Assembly (NCBI GenBank): GCA_963663245.1
Contig: OY760143.1
Location: 2,108,001 to 2,172,000, forward strand
DNA length: 64,000 bases
Direction of reading: 5' to 3'
Origin: JAFGVL01 sp963663245
Lineage (GTDB): Bacteria > Bacteroidota > Bacteroidia > Bacteroidales > Paludibacteraceae
Shown: positions 16,543 through 25,059 of the stretch, piece after piece
Position numbering within the stretch: position 1 is the stretch's first letter
Layout: every line of letters starts with the position of its first letter
Notes under the pieces: generated by a model
Told to the model about the DNA's origin: nothing
The model's database searches: none
Seen by the model: only the letters and a program-made list of their open reading frames with translations
Made by a program: the position numbers and the translations under genes

Positions 16543-16577
16543 TGAAATCATAATGTAATATGTATTACATATCTTTG
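16543..16577 (+). promoter_or_regulatory. Pho-box promoter of the response regulator (autoregulation)
   Basis: TGAAAT at 16543 and TGTAAT at 16554 are 11 bp apart, and the exact -7 consensus TATCTTTG is at 16570-16577, 16 nt from the start of the second box. Another TGTAAT at 16538 is out of register. Self-activation of the regulator is known for PhoB in other bacteria; here it is inferred from the shared geometry. Confidence 0.65.
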
Positions 16578-16644
16578 TTATATGATTTTCGCAGATTTGC
16601 ACATATGTTATTATGAATATTTAGAAAATTAAATAAGACACGCA

Positions 16645-17334
16645 ATGAGCCCATACAAAATATTAGTCGTTGACGACGAAGTAGATTTATGTGAAATTCT
16701 TCAATTTAACCTAGAGACAGAAGGATATGATGTTGACACTGCTTTTTCTGCTGAGGAAGCTCTCACAAAAGATTTATCTCAATACAACTTATTAATGCTT
16801 GATGTAATGATGGGAGAAATGTCTGGCTTTAAAATGGCAAGTCTTGTTAGAAAAAATAAAAAACTAGCCCACATACCAATCATGTTTTTAACAGCAAAAG
16901 ATGCTGAAAACGACAAATTAACTGGTTTTACTGTAGGGGCCGATGATTATATATCTAAACCTTTCTCTATTAGAGAAGTGTGTGCCCGAGTAAAAGTAGT
17001 ATTAAGAAGAAATAACAATCAATCTGAAGATGAACTTTCTGTCATAGAATTTGAAGATTTACAAATATTCCTTAATCAGAAAAAAGTAAAACTTAGTGAT
17101 CAAGAAATTAAACTTACTAAAAAAGAATTTGAGATTCTAAACTTATTTCTTCAATACCCTGATCGCGTATTTTCTCGTGAAGAAATTCTATCGCGCGTAT
17201 GGAGTGATGAAGTATATGTGCTAGATAGAACCATTGATGTAAATATTACACGCTTACGAAAAAAGATAGGCATTTACGGGAAAAATATAATTACACGATT
17301 GGGATATGGTTATTGTTTTGAGACTAAGAACTAG
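16645..17334 (+). CDS. PhoB-like response regulator (OmpR family)
   Basis: A 229-residue DNA-binding regulator. The receiver domain (about 4-118) has the acidic pair Asp10/Asp11, phospho-acceptor Asp53 in MLDVMMG, Thr83 and Lys105. A winged-helix output domain follows at about 135-228 (TKKEFEILNLF, VWSDEVYVLDRTIDVNITRLRKK in part). It sits directly upstream of a PhoR-like kinase and beside pst genes, so it is the best candidate to bind the 11-bp repeats described here. A general OmpR-type role cannot be excluded from sequence alone. Confidence 0.88.
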   Translation: MSPYKILVVDDEVDLCEILQFNLETEGYDVDTAFSAEEALTKDLSQYNLLMLDVMMGEMSGFKMASLVRKNKKLAHIPIMFLTAKDAENDKLTGFTVGADDYISKPFSIREVCARVKVVLRRNNNQSEDELSVIEFEDLQIFLNQKKVKLSDQEIKLTKKEFEILNLFLQYPDRVFSREEILSRVWSDEVYVLDRTIDVNITRLRKKIGIYGKNIITRLGYGYCFETKN

Positions 17335-17346
17335 TATCTAAAAAAA

Positions 17347-17375
17347 TTGTTATATGAGATTATTAACTACTTTTG
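17347..17375 (+). promoter_or_regulatory. Candidate housekeeping promoter for the sensor kinase
   Basis: TTG at 17347-17349, an 18-nt spacer and the -7 element TACTTTTG at 17368-17375 lie in the gap between regulator and kinase, 25 nt before the kinase ATG. No 11-bp hexamer repeats are seen, so the kinase may be made constitutively as well as from the regulator's promoter. Confidence 0.5.
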
Positions 17376-17400
17376 TATAACACCATAGCAATTTATCTAC

Positions 17401-19164
17401 ATGAAGCTATTCAAGAAAAAAATAAGATTTGATCAACGACTCTTCTTCTACTTTTTCATCATTTTCCTTGCATTTACTACAATTGTAACTATTTTTCAAT
17501 ACCAAAGAGAAAAAAAGTTTAGAACAGAACAGTTAGAGCTTCAACTATCTGATTACAACACAATAATCTACAATTTTATTCAAGAGAAGTCAATTTCTCA
17601 CGAAGACTTAGACAGTCTAGTTTATTTACTTCCAGACTCATTAACAAGAGTTACTATTATCAACAAACAGGGAATTGTAGAATATGACTCTTATGTTTCT
17701 CAAGAAAAAGATTTAGAGAATCATTTAAACAGAGATGAAATTCAATCCTCTATTACAAACAATAGAGGCTCTGCAATAAGAAATTCAGCCTCCACTGGTA
17801 TCGATTATTACTACGTAGCAAATAACTACCCCAATTATTTTATTCGCTCAGCCTTACCTTATGATCTAACGCTTGACGAAATGTTGGATGCAAATCCCAT
17901 GTTCTTTTACTTTATGTTTATCATGTTTATTGTAACTGTTGTTTCTTTAATACAGATTTCAAATAGAATTGGAAAGTCAATTTCACAACTACGTGATTTT
18001 GCACAAAGTGCTGAGCACGATACTGAGATAAATTCACAACAAAAATTTACGAATGACGAACTAGGAGAAATAAGTGCCTATATTGTAGAAATATATAACC
18101 GTTTACGAAGCACTAAAAACGATCTTTATAAAGAAAGAGAAAAACTATACCAACACCTTCAAATAGCACAAGAAGGAGTAGCTATATTTTCTACTGAAAA
18201 GAAAGAAATCATATCTAATAGTAACTTCTTACAATATTTTGATATGCTTTCTGACATCCCCCTTGGATCTGCGAATGATGTTTTTACTATACCAGAGTTA
18301 TCGGATATAAATAAATTTATTAATTCTGAAATTAGCACTGACAACAAGAATGAAATGCAAGGAGAAAACTTACAAATAAATAAAAACGGATACAGCTTTA
18401 TTATACAATGCATTGTTTTTCAGGACAATAACTTTGAAATATCCATCAATGATATTACTCAACAAGAAAGACAAAATCAACTTAAAAGACAGTTAACTCA
18501 AAATATATCACACGAATTAAAAACACCTGTCAGCAGTATTCAAGGATATATGGAAACTATCATCCAAAATCCAAATATTGATGATGAGAAACGACAGTTT
18601 TTTATTGAGCGTTCCCACCAACAATCCATACGTTTGTCCCAACTACTTCAAGACATTTCTCAACTGAATAAAATTGATGAAGCAAATAACCTTTTCGAAA
18701 AAGAAATAGTCTATGTAAATGAAGTAATTGCAGATGTATTAAATGATGTCTCTTTAGAATTAGAGAAAAAAAAGATTAGAATTGATAATCAACTCAAAGA
18801 AGTCATAATGATTAAAGGAAATCGCTCCTTGCTTTATTCTATCTTCCGAAACTTAATAGACAATTCAATTTTACACGCAGGTGAGAATTTAGATATAGTT
18901 ATTCAATGCTACCGTGAAGATGATGATGCCTTTAACTTCTCTTATTATGACACCGGAATTGGTGTTGATGAAGAACACTTGCAACTTCTATTCGATCGTT
19001 TCTACCGAGCCGACCAAGGAAGATCAAGAAAAATGGGTGGCACTGGCTTAGGTCTAGCAATTGTAAAAAATGCAATTCTATTTCACAATGGAAAAATCAC
19101 TGCTCGCAATAGGCCTGAAGGAGGATTAGAGTTTCTTTTCAACCTTGAAAAGAAAAGCTCTTAG
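17401..19164 (+). CDS. PhoR-like membrane sensor histidine kinase
   Basis: A 587-residue kinase: membrane segments at about 14-33 and 167-186 enclose a roughly 130-residue periplasmic sensor. A HAMP linker follows (about 187-240), then a PAS-like region (about 255-355). The H box is NISHELKTP with His371, and the ATP-binding domain has N box (NLIDNS), DTGIG and GGTGLGLAIV. It partners the response regulator 66 nt upstream. By analogy it autophosphorylates when phosphate is low and phosphorylates the regulator, with PhoU and Pst relaying transport status. Confidence 0.88.
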   Translation: MKLFKKKIRFDQRLFFYFFIIFLAFTTIVTIFQYQREKKFRTEQLELQLSDYNTIIYNFIQEKSISHEDLDSLVYLLPDSLTRVTIINKQGIVEYDSYVSQEKDLENHLNRDEIQSSITNNRGSAIRNSASTGIDYYYVANNYPNYFIRSALPYDLTLDEMLDANPMFFYFMFIMFIVTVVSLIQISNRIGKSISQLRDFAQSAEHDTEINSQQKFTNDELGEISAYIVEIYNRLRSTKNDLYKEREKLYQHLQIAQEGVAIFSTEKKEIISNSNFLQYFDMLSDIPLGSANDVFTIPELSDINKFINSEISTDNKNEMQGENLQINKNGYSFIIQCIVFQDNNFEISINDITQQERQNQLKRQLTQNISHELKTPVSSIQGYMETIIQNPNIDDEKRQFFIERSHQQSIRLSQLLQDISQLNKIDEANNLFEKEIVYVNEVIADVLNDVSLELEKKKIRIDNQLKEVIMIKGNRSLLYSIFRNLIDNSILHAGENLDIVIQCYREDDDAFNFSYYDTGIGVDEEHLQLLFDRFYRADQGRSRKMGGTGLGLAIVKNAILFHNGKITARNRPEGGLEFLFNLEKKSS

Positions 19165-19230
19165 CTGAAGTAAATCATCAAGATTAGAATAAAATATTAC
19201 TTTTTTAACATAATATTTTATATTTAAGTA

Positions 19231-19260
19231 TTGCATTACTGAATTATTTATATATCTTTG
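19231..19260 (+). promoter_or_regulatory. Promoter of tpx
   Basis: TTG at 19231-19233, a 19-nt spacer and TATCTTTG at 19253-19260, a full match to the Bacteroidota -33/-7 pattern, 25 nt before the start codon. No Pho hexamers. Confidence 0.7.
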
Positions 19261-19284
19261 TTATACAATTAAAAAATCAAACCG

Positions 19285-19782
19285 ATGGCAACAACTCACT
19301 TTAAAGGAACAATAGTAAAAACAAACAGCACTTTACCTAATAATGGATCACAAGCCCCTGATTTCAATTTAGTGAAAACAGACTTAAGCACTCTTACTTT
19401 AGGAGAATTAAAAGGTAAAAAAGTTGTACTAAATATTTTTCCGAGTATTGACACCGGAGTATGCGCAGCATCTGTAAGAAAATTTAATAAAGAAGCTGCA
19501 GGTTTAGAAAATACTCTTGTAGTATGTATCTCTAAAGATTTACCATTTGCACAAAAACGTTTTTGTGGTGCAGAAGGTATTGATAATGTGATAATGGCTT
19601 CAGAATTTAGAAATAGTATTTTTTCGTTAAACTATGGTGTATTACAAACTGAAGGACCTTTAGAAGGCCTTACTGCTCGCGCAGTAATTGTTTTAGATGA
19701 AGAAGGCAAAGTTAAGTACACAGAACTAGTAGATGAAATAACTACTGAACCAAATTACGAAGCTGCTTTAAACAGTTTATAA
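19285..19782 (+). CDS. tpx: Thiol peroxidase Tpx
   Basis: A 165-residue atypical 2-Cys peroxiredoxin that reduces hydrogen peroxide and lipid hydroperoxides in the cytoplasm or periplasm using thioredoxin. The peroxidatic Cys60 lies in DTGVCAASV and the resolving Cys94 in KRFCG, both at the positions expected for Tpx; length is normal. It has its own promoter and terminator, so it is a single-gene unit. Confidence 0.96.
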   Translation: MATTHFKGTIVKTNSTLPNNGSQAPDFNLVKTDLSTLTLGELKGKKVVLNIFPSIDTGVCAASVRKFNKEAAGLENTLVVCISKDLPFAQKRFCGAEGIDNVIMASEFRNSIFSLNYGVLQTEGPLEGLTARAVIVLDEEGKVKYTELVDEITTEPNYEAALNSL

Positions 19783-19859
19783 CCTTAAAATTTATTATTT
19801 ACAACCAACGGACAACAAATCCAACGGTATTCTATTTACTTTTTCATAATGATTGGTGT

Positions 19860-19900
19860 AAGTCCCCTTGATTTGGATAGAAATCAGGGGGACTTTTTTT
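19860..19900 (+). terminator. Terminator of tpx
   Basis: A 15-bp stem (19860-19874 with 19881-19895, one G-T pair) followed by a run of T, 77 nt after the tpx stop. The downstream rarA -7 element begins only 17 nt after its right arm. Confidence 0.85.
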
Positions 19901-19911
19901 GAAAAAAATTG

Positions 19912-19919
19912 TACATTTG
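19912..19919 (+). promoter_or_regulatory. -7 element for rarA
   Basis: TACATTTG matches the TAnnTTTG consensus and is 22 nt upstream of the ATG at 19941. A -33 TTG at good spacing was not clear, since that space is occupied by the terminator hairpin. Confidence 0.5.
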
Positions 19920-19940
19920 TTGCTCTTAAAAAGTAAAACA

Positions 19941-21203
19941 ATGCAACCCTTAGCAGAACGCCTTCGACCGAAAAAACTAGCCGAATATATTGGCCAACAG
20001 CATCTAGTTGGAGAGGGGGCAGTATTACGCAAAATGATAGACTCTGGCTCTATCTCATCTTTTATTTTGTGGGGCCCTCCTGGCGTTGGTAAGACTACTT
20101 TAGCAAAGATTATTGCCAATCAACAAGATCGACCTTTTTATACTTTGAGTGCTGTGAGTTCTGGCGTTAAAGATGTACGAGAAGTAATAGCAAAAGCAAA
20201 AAACACACGCTTTTTTGGAGAAGCGAATCCTATCCTATTTATTGATGAAATTCATCGTTTTAGTAAATCACAACAAGACTCATTATTAGGTGCAGTAGAG
20301 CAAGGTGTGGTAACCTTAATTGGTGCGACTACGGAAAACCCTTCCTTTGAAGTTATAACCCCCCTACTTTCTCGTTGCCAAGTATATGTATTAAAATCAC
20401 TGGAAAAAGAAGATTTACTACAGCTACTTAACTACTCTATAAAAAATGACACAGAACTTAAACAACGAAAATTTAAAGTTGAAGAAACAGAATCAATTCT
20501 ACGTTTCTCTGGAGGTGATGCAAGAAAGCTATTGAACATAATTGAATTGATTGCCAATGCATCTGAAGATAAAGTGATAATAAACAATGAAATTGTAACA
20601 GAACGCCTACAACAGAATCCCATGGCTTATGATAAGAATGGAGAGTTGCACTACGATATAATTTCTGCCTTTATTAAATCTATACGAGGAAGTGACCCTG
20701 ATGCTGCATTATACTGGTTAGCACGAATGGTAGCTGGAGGGGAAGACCCTAAATTTATTGCACGTCGATTAGTTATATCAGCAGCTGAAGATATTGGGTT
20801 AGCCAACCCTAATGCGCTATTAATTGCTAATGCCTGCTTTGACTCTTTACAAAAAATTGGATGGCCAGAAGGTCGAATTATTCTATCAGAAGCTACCATC
20901 TATTTAGCATCAAGCCCTAAAAGCAATTCTGCCTACAAAGCTATAGATAATGCTATTGGCATAGTCGAGAAAACGGGAGATTTACCTGTTCCACTACACC
21001 TTAGAAATGCGCCGACAAAATTGATGAAAGAATTAGGATATGGCAATGAATATAATTATTCCCACGATTATCCTAATAATTTTATTGAACAACAATACTT
21101 GCCAGATGAATTAAATAAGAAGTCTATTTGGAAGCCACAAGCAAATGCTGCAGAAGAAAAACTAACCAACTGGCTTAAAAAGTTGTGGAAGAACAAATAC
21201 TAA
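19941..21203 (+). CDS. rarA: Replication-associated recombination protein RarA (MgsA)
   Basis: A 420-residue AAA+ ATPase acting at stalled replication forks. Walker A is GPPGVGKTT, Walker B FIDEIHRF, sensor region GATTENPSFEV, and the C-terminal part matches the RarA oligomerisation domain (AAEDIGLANP). I start at the ATG at 19941 (MQPLAERLRP), the conserved N-terminus of the family. An upstream ATG at 19899 lies at the edge of the tpx terminator and upstream of the -7 element, so it would be untranscribed. Confidence 0.95.
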   Translation: MQPLAERLRPKKLAEYIGQQHLVGEGAVLRKMIDSGSISSFILWGPPGVGKTTLAKIIANQQDRPFYTLSAVSSGVKDVREVIAKAKNTRFFGEANPILFIDEIHRFSKSQQDSLLGAVEQGVVTLIGATTENPSFEVITPLLSRCQVYVLKSLEKEDLLQLLNYSIKNDTELKQRKFKVEETESILRFSGGDARKLLNIIELIANASEDKVIINNEIVTERLQQNPMAYDKNGELHYDIISAFIKSIRGSDPDAALYWLARMVAGGEDPKFIARRLVISAAEDIGLANPNALLIANACFDSLQKIGWPEGRIILSEATIYLASSPKSNSAYKAIDNAIGIVEKTGDLPVPLHLRNAPTKLMKELGYGNEYNYSHDYPNNFIEQQYLPDELNKKSIWKPQANAAEEKLTNWLKKLWKNKY

Positions 21204-21215
21204 CTTATTATTTTC

Positions 21216-21245
21216 TTGATTTTCTGACAAAAAAAACTACTTTTG
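21216..21245 (+). promoter_or_regulatory. Promoter of the PPi-phosphofructokinase gene
   Basis: TTG at 21216-21218, a 19-nt spacer and TACTTTTG at 21238-21245 match the Bacteroidota promoter pattern. The transcript would begin about 21252, so the 33-nt palindrome at 21272-21304 lies in its leader. Confidence 0.7.
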
Positions 21246-21271
21246 CAATGCAAAAAAACCTTTAAACCGAA

Positions 21272-21304
21272 ACTCATCCGATGACTTAAAGTCATCGGAT
21301 GAGT
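21272..21304. repeat. Perfect 33-nt palindrome in the pfp leader
   Basis: Arms of 16 nt (21272-21287 and 21289-21304) are exact reverse complements around one base. No T-tract follows. It lies between the promoter and the start codon at 21351, so it may be a leader hairpin, an operator or a REP-like element. Its sequence is unrelated to the other palindromes. Confidence 0.7.
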
Positions 21305-21350
21305 AGCAAAACATCTGAACTAAATCAATCAAAACATAAAAATTCGCATT

Positions 21351-23009
21351 ATGGCTGAAAGAACTAAAAGCCCATTGGATATTGCAAGAGCAAGTTACCA
21401 ACCAAAATTACCAATGGCATTAAAAGGCGCAGTAGCGTTAAAAGAAGGAAAAGCAACAGAATCAGTTGCTGATCAAAATGAAATTAAAGCATTGTTCCCA
21501 AACACATATGGTATGCCAATACTTGAGTTTGTTGAAGGAGATGCAAAAGAAAACAAAGCATTTAATGTTGGTGTAATCTTATCAGGTGGTCAAGCACCAG
21601 GTGGACACAATGTAATGTCTGGTTTATTTGACGGATTAAAATCTATTCATCCAGATTCAAAATTATTTGGTTTTTTAGGTGGTCCTGCTGGACTAGTAGA
21701 ACATGACTACATTGAACTAACATCTACTATTATTGATGAATTCCGTAATACTGGTGGATTTGATATTATTGGTTCTGGAAGAACTAAATTAGAAGAAACA
21801 GAACAGTTTGATAAAGGATTAGTAATCTGTAAAAAACTAAATCTTTCTGCTATCGTAATTATTGGCGGTGACGATTCTAATACAAACGCTTGTATTTTAG
21901 CAGAATACTATGCTAAAATAAATAGTGGTGTGCAAGTTATTGGTTGTCCAAAAACAATTGATGGTGACCTTAAAAACGATATGATTGAAGTATCGTTTGG
22001 TTTTGATACTGCTTGTAAGGTTTACTCAGAACTAATTGGGAATATCCAACGTGATGCTAACTCAGCCAAAAAATACTGGCACTTTATTCGTTTAATGGGG
22101 CGCTCTGCTTCTCATATTACACTTGAGTGTGCTTTACAAACGCATGCAAATGTTTGTATCGTATCTGAAGAAGTTGAAGCTAAAAACCAAACGATTGCTG
22201 ATGTTGTAAATACGATAGCAGATTCAATTGCAACTCGTGGAAATGCTGGATTGAACTTTGGAACTGTTTTAATTCCTGAAGGATTATTAGAATTTATTCC
22301 TGAAGTAAAAGGACTTATTGCTGAGCTAAACGATTTATTGGCAAATAATGAAAAAGAATTTAAAGCATTAAAATTAGATGAAGAGCAACACGCTTATGTT
22401 ATCTCTAAGCTAACAGAAGAAAATGCTAGAATATTTGCATCTCTTCCTCTATTTATTGCTAAACAATTAACCTTAGACCGTGATTCTCATGGAAACGTTC
22501 AAGTTTCATTAATTGAAACAGAGAAGATGTTAATTGATATGGTTAAGAGCCGCCTTGAAGGACTAAAATCTGCTGGTAAATACACTGGTAAATTTGGTTC
22601 ATTAAACCATTTCTTTGGTTATGAAGGTCGTTGTGCTTCTCCGTCAAACTTCGATGCTGACTATTGTTACTCTTTAGGTTATAATGCATCTTTACTAGTT
22701 AATGCTGGAAAAACTGGATATATGTCTATTGTACGTAACGCATACTTACCAACTGAGCAATGGATTTCTGGTGGTGTACCTATTACATCAATGATGAACA
22801 TGGAACGTCGTCATGGAAAAATGGTGCCAGTTATTCAGAAAGCTTTGGTTCGTTTAGATGGAGCTCCTTTCAAATTCTTTGAATCAGTAAGAAAAGAGTG
22901 GGCATCAGCAAATCCAAACTATGTGTACCCTGGTCCTATTCAATATTTTGGACCAACTGAAGTTTGTGATTTACGTTCTCAAACTTTAAAACTGGAATCA
23001 GCAAAATAG
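21351..23009 (+). CDS. Diphosphate--fructose-6-phosphate 1-phosphotransferase
   Basis: A 552-residue PPi-dependent phosphofructokinase of the long form. It reversibly phosphorylates fructose-6-phosphate with pyrophosphate instead of ATP. The GGDDSNTNA motif at 172-180 carries the Asp that marks PPi use (ATP enzymes have Gly there), and PKTIDGDLK at 200-208 is the catalytic loop. The N-terminal GVILSGGQAPGGHNV binds the phosphate donor. Single-gene unit with its own promoter and a strong terminator. Confidence 0.93.
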   Translation: MAERTKSPLDIARASYQPKLPMALKGAVALKEGKATESVADQNEIKALFPNTYGMPILEFVEGDAKENKAFNVGVILSGGQAPGGHNVMSGLFDGLKSIHPDSKLFGFLGGPAGLVEHDYIELTSTIIDEFRNTGGFDIIGSGRTKLEETEQFDKGLVICKKLNLSAIVIIGGDDSNTNACILAEYYAKINSGVQVIGCPKTIDGDLKNDMIEVSFGFDTACKVYSELIGNIQRDANSAKKYWHFIRLMGRSASHITLECALQTHANVCIVSEEVEAKNQTIADVVNTIADSIATRGNAGLNFGTVLIPEGLLEFIPEVKGLIAELNDLLANNEKEFKALKLDEEQHAYVISKLTEENARIFASLPLFIAKQLTLDRDSHGNVQVSLIETEKMLIDMVKSRLEGLKSAGKYTGKFGSLNHFFGYEGRCASPSNFDADYCYSLGYNASLLVNAGKTGYMSIVRNAYLPTEQWISGGVPITSMMNMERRHGKMVPVIQKALVRLDGAPFKFFESVRKEWASANPNYVYPGPIQYFGPTEVCDLRSQTLKLESAK

Positions 23010-23014
23010 AACAT

Positions 23015-23048
23015 AAAAAAGCCGCTCAATTTATGAGCGGCTTTTTTT
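23015..23048 (+). terminator. Terminator of the pfp gene
   Basis: GCCGCTC (23021-23027) pairs with GAGCGGC (23035-23041), flanked by A6 and T7. Symmetrical A/T flanks mean it can also stop the convergent minus-strand gene ending at 23071. Confidence 0.92.
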
Positions 23049-23070
23049 ATATCTTGACGGGTCACTTTAT

Positions 23071-23874
23071 TTATCTATATTGAACTGCCATATTTCCAAT
23101 CACCTTATACTGTACTCCATTTCTAGTAACAATTGGCTTATATAGGATATTATCATATTCATAATGTAATTCTCCATTAATAGTTACTTCTGACACTCCA
23201 TACTCAGGTATTTCTGGGACAATTGCACCCACTGGAGGTTGAATTACTTCATAATCGTTACCTATGTTATTATAAAATACACCTCCATAATAATAATATG
23301 GTCTATTGCGTACTATAACTCTATGGTATCCTCTTGGCATTAAACTTATACGTAGACCTATTGGAGGAGCTAATGATACATACACCCCATTATTGTGCTT
23401 ATAATAGCGACCATTGCGATATCTGTAATCAACACCTCTATAATGATATCTTGAATAAGTATTATCTATCTTACGAACAGTATGATACCTATTATTTCTT
23501 TTTACAGTTGCTCTATGACGTGATATAGTTGCATGTCTTGGTCTATTAACCGTTTTATAACCAGTAGATTTATATCCTTTATTCTTACCATAAGAACGTG
23601 AACTAGATGTATATCCCTTTTGTTGATTATATCTATCTCCAGATTTTACTTTTGTTCTCGTTACAGTTTTTGAACGTTTATCATTATTTCTGTTTACAAC
23701 AGTTTTTGTTACTGTTTTTGTTCGCTTAGGTGTTTGAACTCTATTAGTTTTTACTTTGGCATTTTCTTTACTAGACCTACCATCATCCCTTCGACCTTGA
23801 CGTTGAGCAAACACATTTACTGTTCCAATTATAAGAGCAGTAATTAAAGCTAATTTTAGAGTAGTTGTTTTCAT
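23071..23874 (-). CDS. Exported basic DUF6515-like protein
   Basis: A 267-residue protein: signal peptide to about residue 23 (NVFAQ), then a very basic low-complexity region (about 25-140, rich in Lys, Arg, Thr, Ser). The C-terminal part is Tyr-rich (YYYGGVFYNN near 200) and resembles DUF6515. Probably periplasmic or surface-associated; the basic stretch could bind polyanions. Function unknown. It stands alone, converging on the pfp gene. Confidence 0.65.
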   Translation of the reverse strand: MKTTTLKLALITALIIGTVNVFAQRQGRRDDGRSSKENAKVKTNRVQTPKRTKTVTKTVVNRNNDKRSKTVTRTKVKSGDRYNQQKGYTSSSRSYGKNKGYKSTGYKTVNRPRHATISRHRATVKRNNRYHTVRKIDNTYSRYHYRGVDYRYRNGRYYKHNNGVYVSLAPPIGLRISLMPRGYHRVIVRNRPYYYYGGVFYNNIGNDYEVIQPPVGAIVPEIPEYGVSEVTINGELHYEYDNILYKPIVTRNGVQYKVIGNMAVQYR

Positions 23875-23984
23875 AATTTTAGTTTTTAGTGAAACAATTT
23901 ACAGCTTTGATGTGAAACAAGTCCATAGGTTTAACTTCAAGTTATATGTTCTACATCACATTTCTAACTTAATAACTCTTATTG

Positions 23985-25058
23985 TTAAGCTCTTGAATAT
24001 GGTCTTTGCTTTTTATGTTCCTGTTTTTTAAGAGGATCACTACTTATTTCATGGTAATTACTCCTACTTCTAAATACATCACAAGCCAAATATAATGCTT
24101 GACGAAATGATTCCTCTGAAACTACATTCTGACCTGCTACTTGATAATCAACACCTGCAATTGCAGCTGTTCTAACAATTGGTAATCCTGCAGTAAAATC
24201 AACGCCTCTATTTTTAGCAATAGCTTTAAATGGTATTGTGCCTTGCTCATAATACATTGCTACAACAGCATCATATCTAGTAATATCTTCAGAACCGAAA
24301 TATTCATCTGCAGCTAAAGGACCAACACAAACAATTCCTTTTTCGCCTAAGGTTTTTAAAGCTGGTTTAATAATTTCTATTTCTTCTTGACCTAAAACCC
24401 CATCACTTCCAGCTAGCGGGTTCACTCCTAGTACAGCAATACGGGGTTTACGAATAGCAAAATCCTCAATAAGCAACTGATTAAGAGCTGTTATCTTACT
24501 AACGATTAGCTCTTCTGTTATCAATGATGAAACTTCAGAAAGTGGAGCTCTTCCTGTAAGCACAGCTACTTTAAATACATCATTCACTAATAGGGTAATT
24601 GCATCTCCCTTAGTACCAAATACCTGCTCTAGGTATTCTGTATGACCTGGAAAATTAAACTGTTCTCTATCAATAACTGCTGGATTAATTGGTGCTGTTA
24701 ATAGTACATCTACTGCACCATCTTTTAAATCTTTTACAGCAGCTTCAATTGACATAAAAGCAGCTTCTCCAGAAGTCTTAGTTGCTTGTCCAAGTTCTAC
24801 TTTTATTTCATCATTACCACAATTTATAATATTAACTCTTTTGGGACGACACTCAGACACATTTGAAATCACATTCACATTGAACGATTGTATGTCTAAT
24901 GTTTTCTTGTGAAATGCAGCCGCTTTTGTCGAGCCATAAATTATTGGTATACAATTATCCAATATAAAATTATCTGAAAGAGTTTTTATTATTAATTCAA
25001 ACCCAACACCATTAATATCTCCTTGAGTTATTGCAACTTTAATTTTTTGTTTTTCCAT
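23985..25058 (-). CDS. PdxA-family protein lacking the metal-binding histidines
   Basis: A 357-residue homologue of 4-hydroxythreonine-4-phosphate dehydrogenase (vitamin B6 synthesis). Overall fold motifs are present: TQGDINGVGFE at 11-21, TAPINP at 121-126, FPGHTEYLE at 136-144. The three histidines that bind the divalent metal in E. coli PdxA (166, 211, 266) appear as Arg170 (TGRAPL), Leu215 (NPLAG) and Tyr270 (MYYEQG). The DHG segment near the C-terminus has become AIAG. All are clear codons, not one-base ambiguities. Either chemistry or substrate has changed. It ends a long minus-strand cluster, 1 nt after the DUF4837 gene. Confidence 0.85.
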   Translation of the reverse strand: MEKQKIKVAITQGDINGVGFELIIKTLSDNFILDNCIPIIYGSTKAAAFHKKTLDIQSFNVNVISNVSECRPKRVNIINCGNDEIKVELGQATKTSGEAAFMSIEAAVKDLKDGAVDVLLTAPINPAVIDREQFNFPGHTEYLEQVFGTKGDAITLLVNDVFKVAVLTGRAPLSEVSSLITEELIVSKITALNQLLIEDFAIRKPRIAVLGVNPLAGSDGVLGQEEIEIIKPALKTLGEKGIVCVGPLAADEYFGSEDITRYDAVVAMYYEQGTIPFKAIAKNRGVDFTAGLPIVRTAAIAGVDYQVAGQNVVSEESFRQALYLACDVFRSRSNYHEISSDPLKKQEHKKQRPYSRA

Positions 25059-25059
25059 T

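Noticed and set aside
19899..19940. Upstream start of rarA at 19899
   Set aside because: It lies at the edge of the tpx terminator and upstream of the rarA -7 element; the conserved N-terminus begins at 19941.
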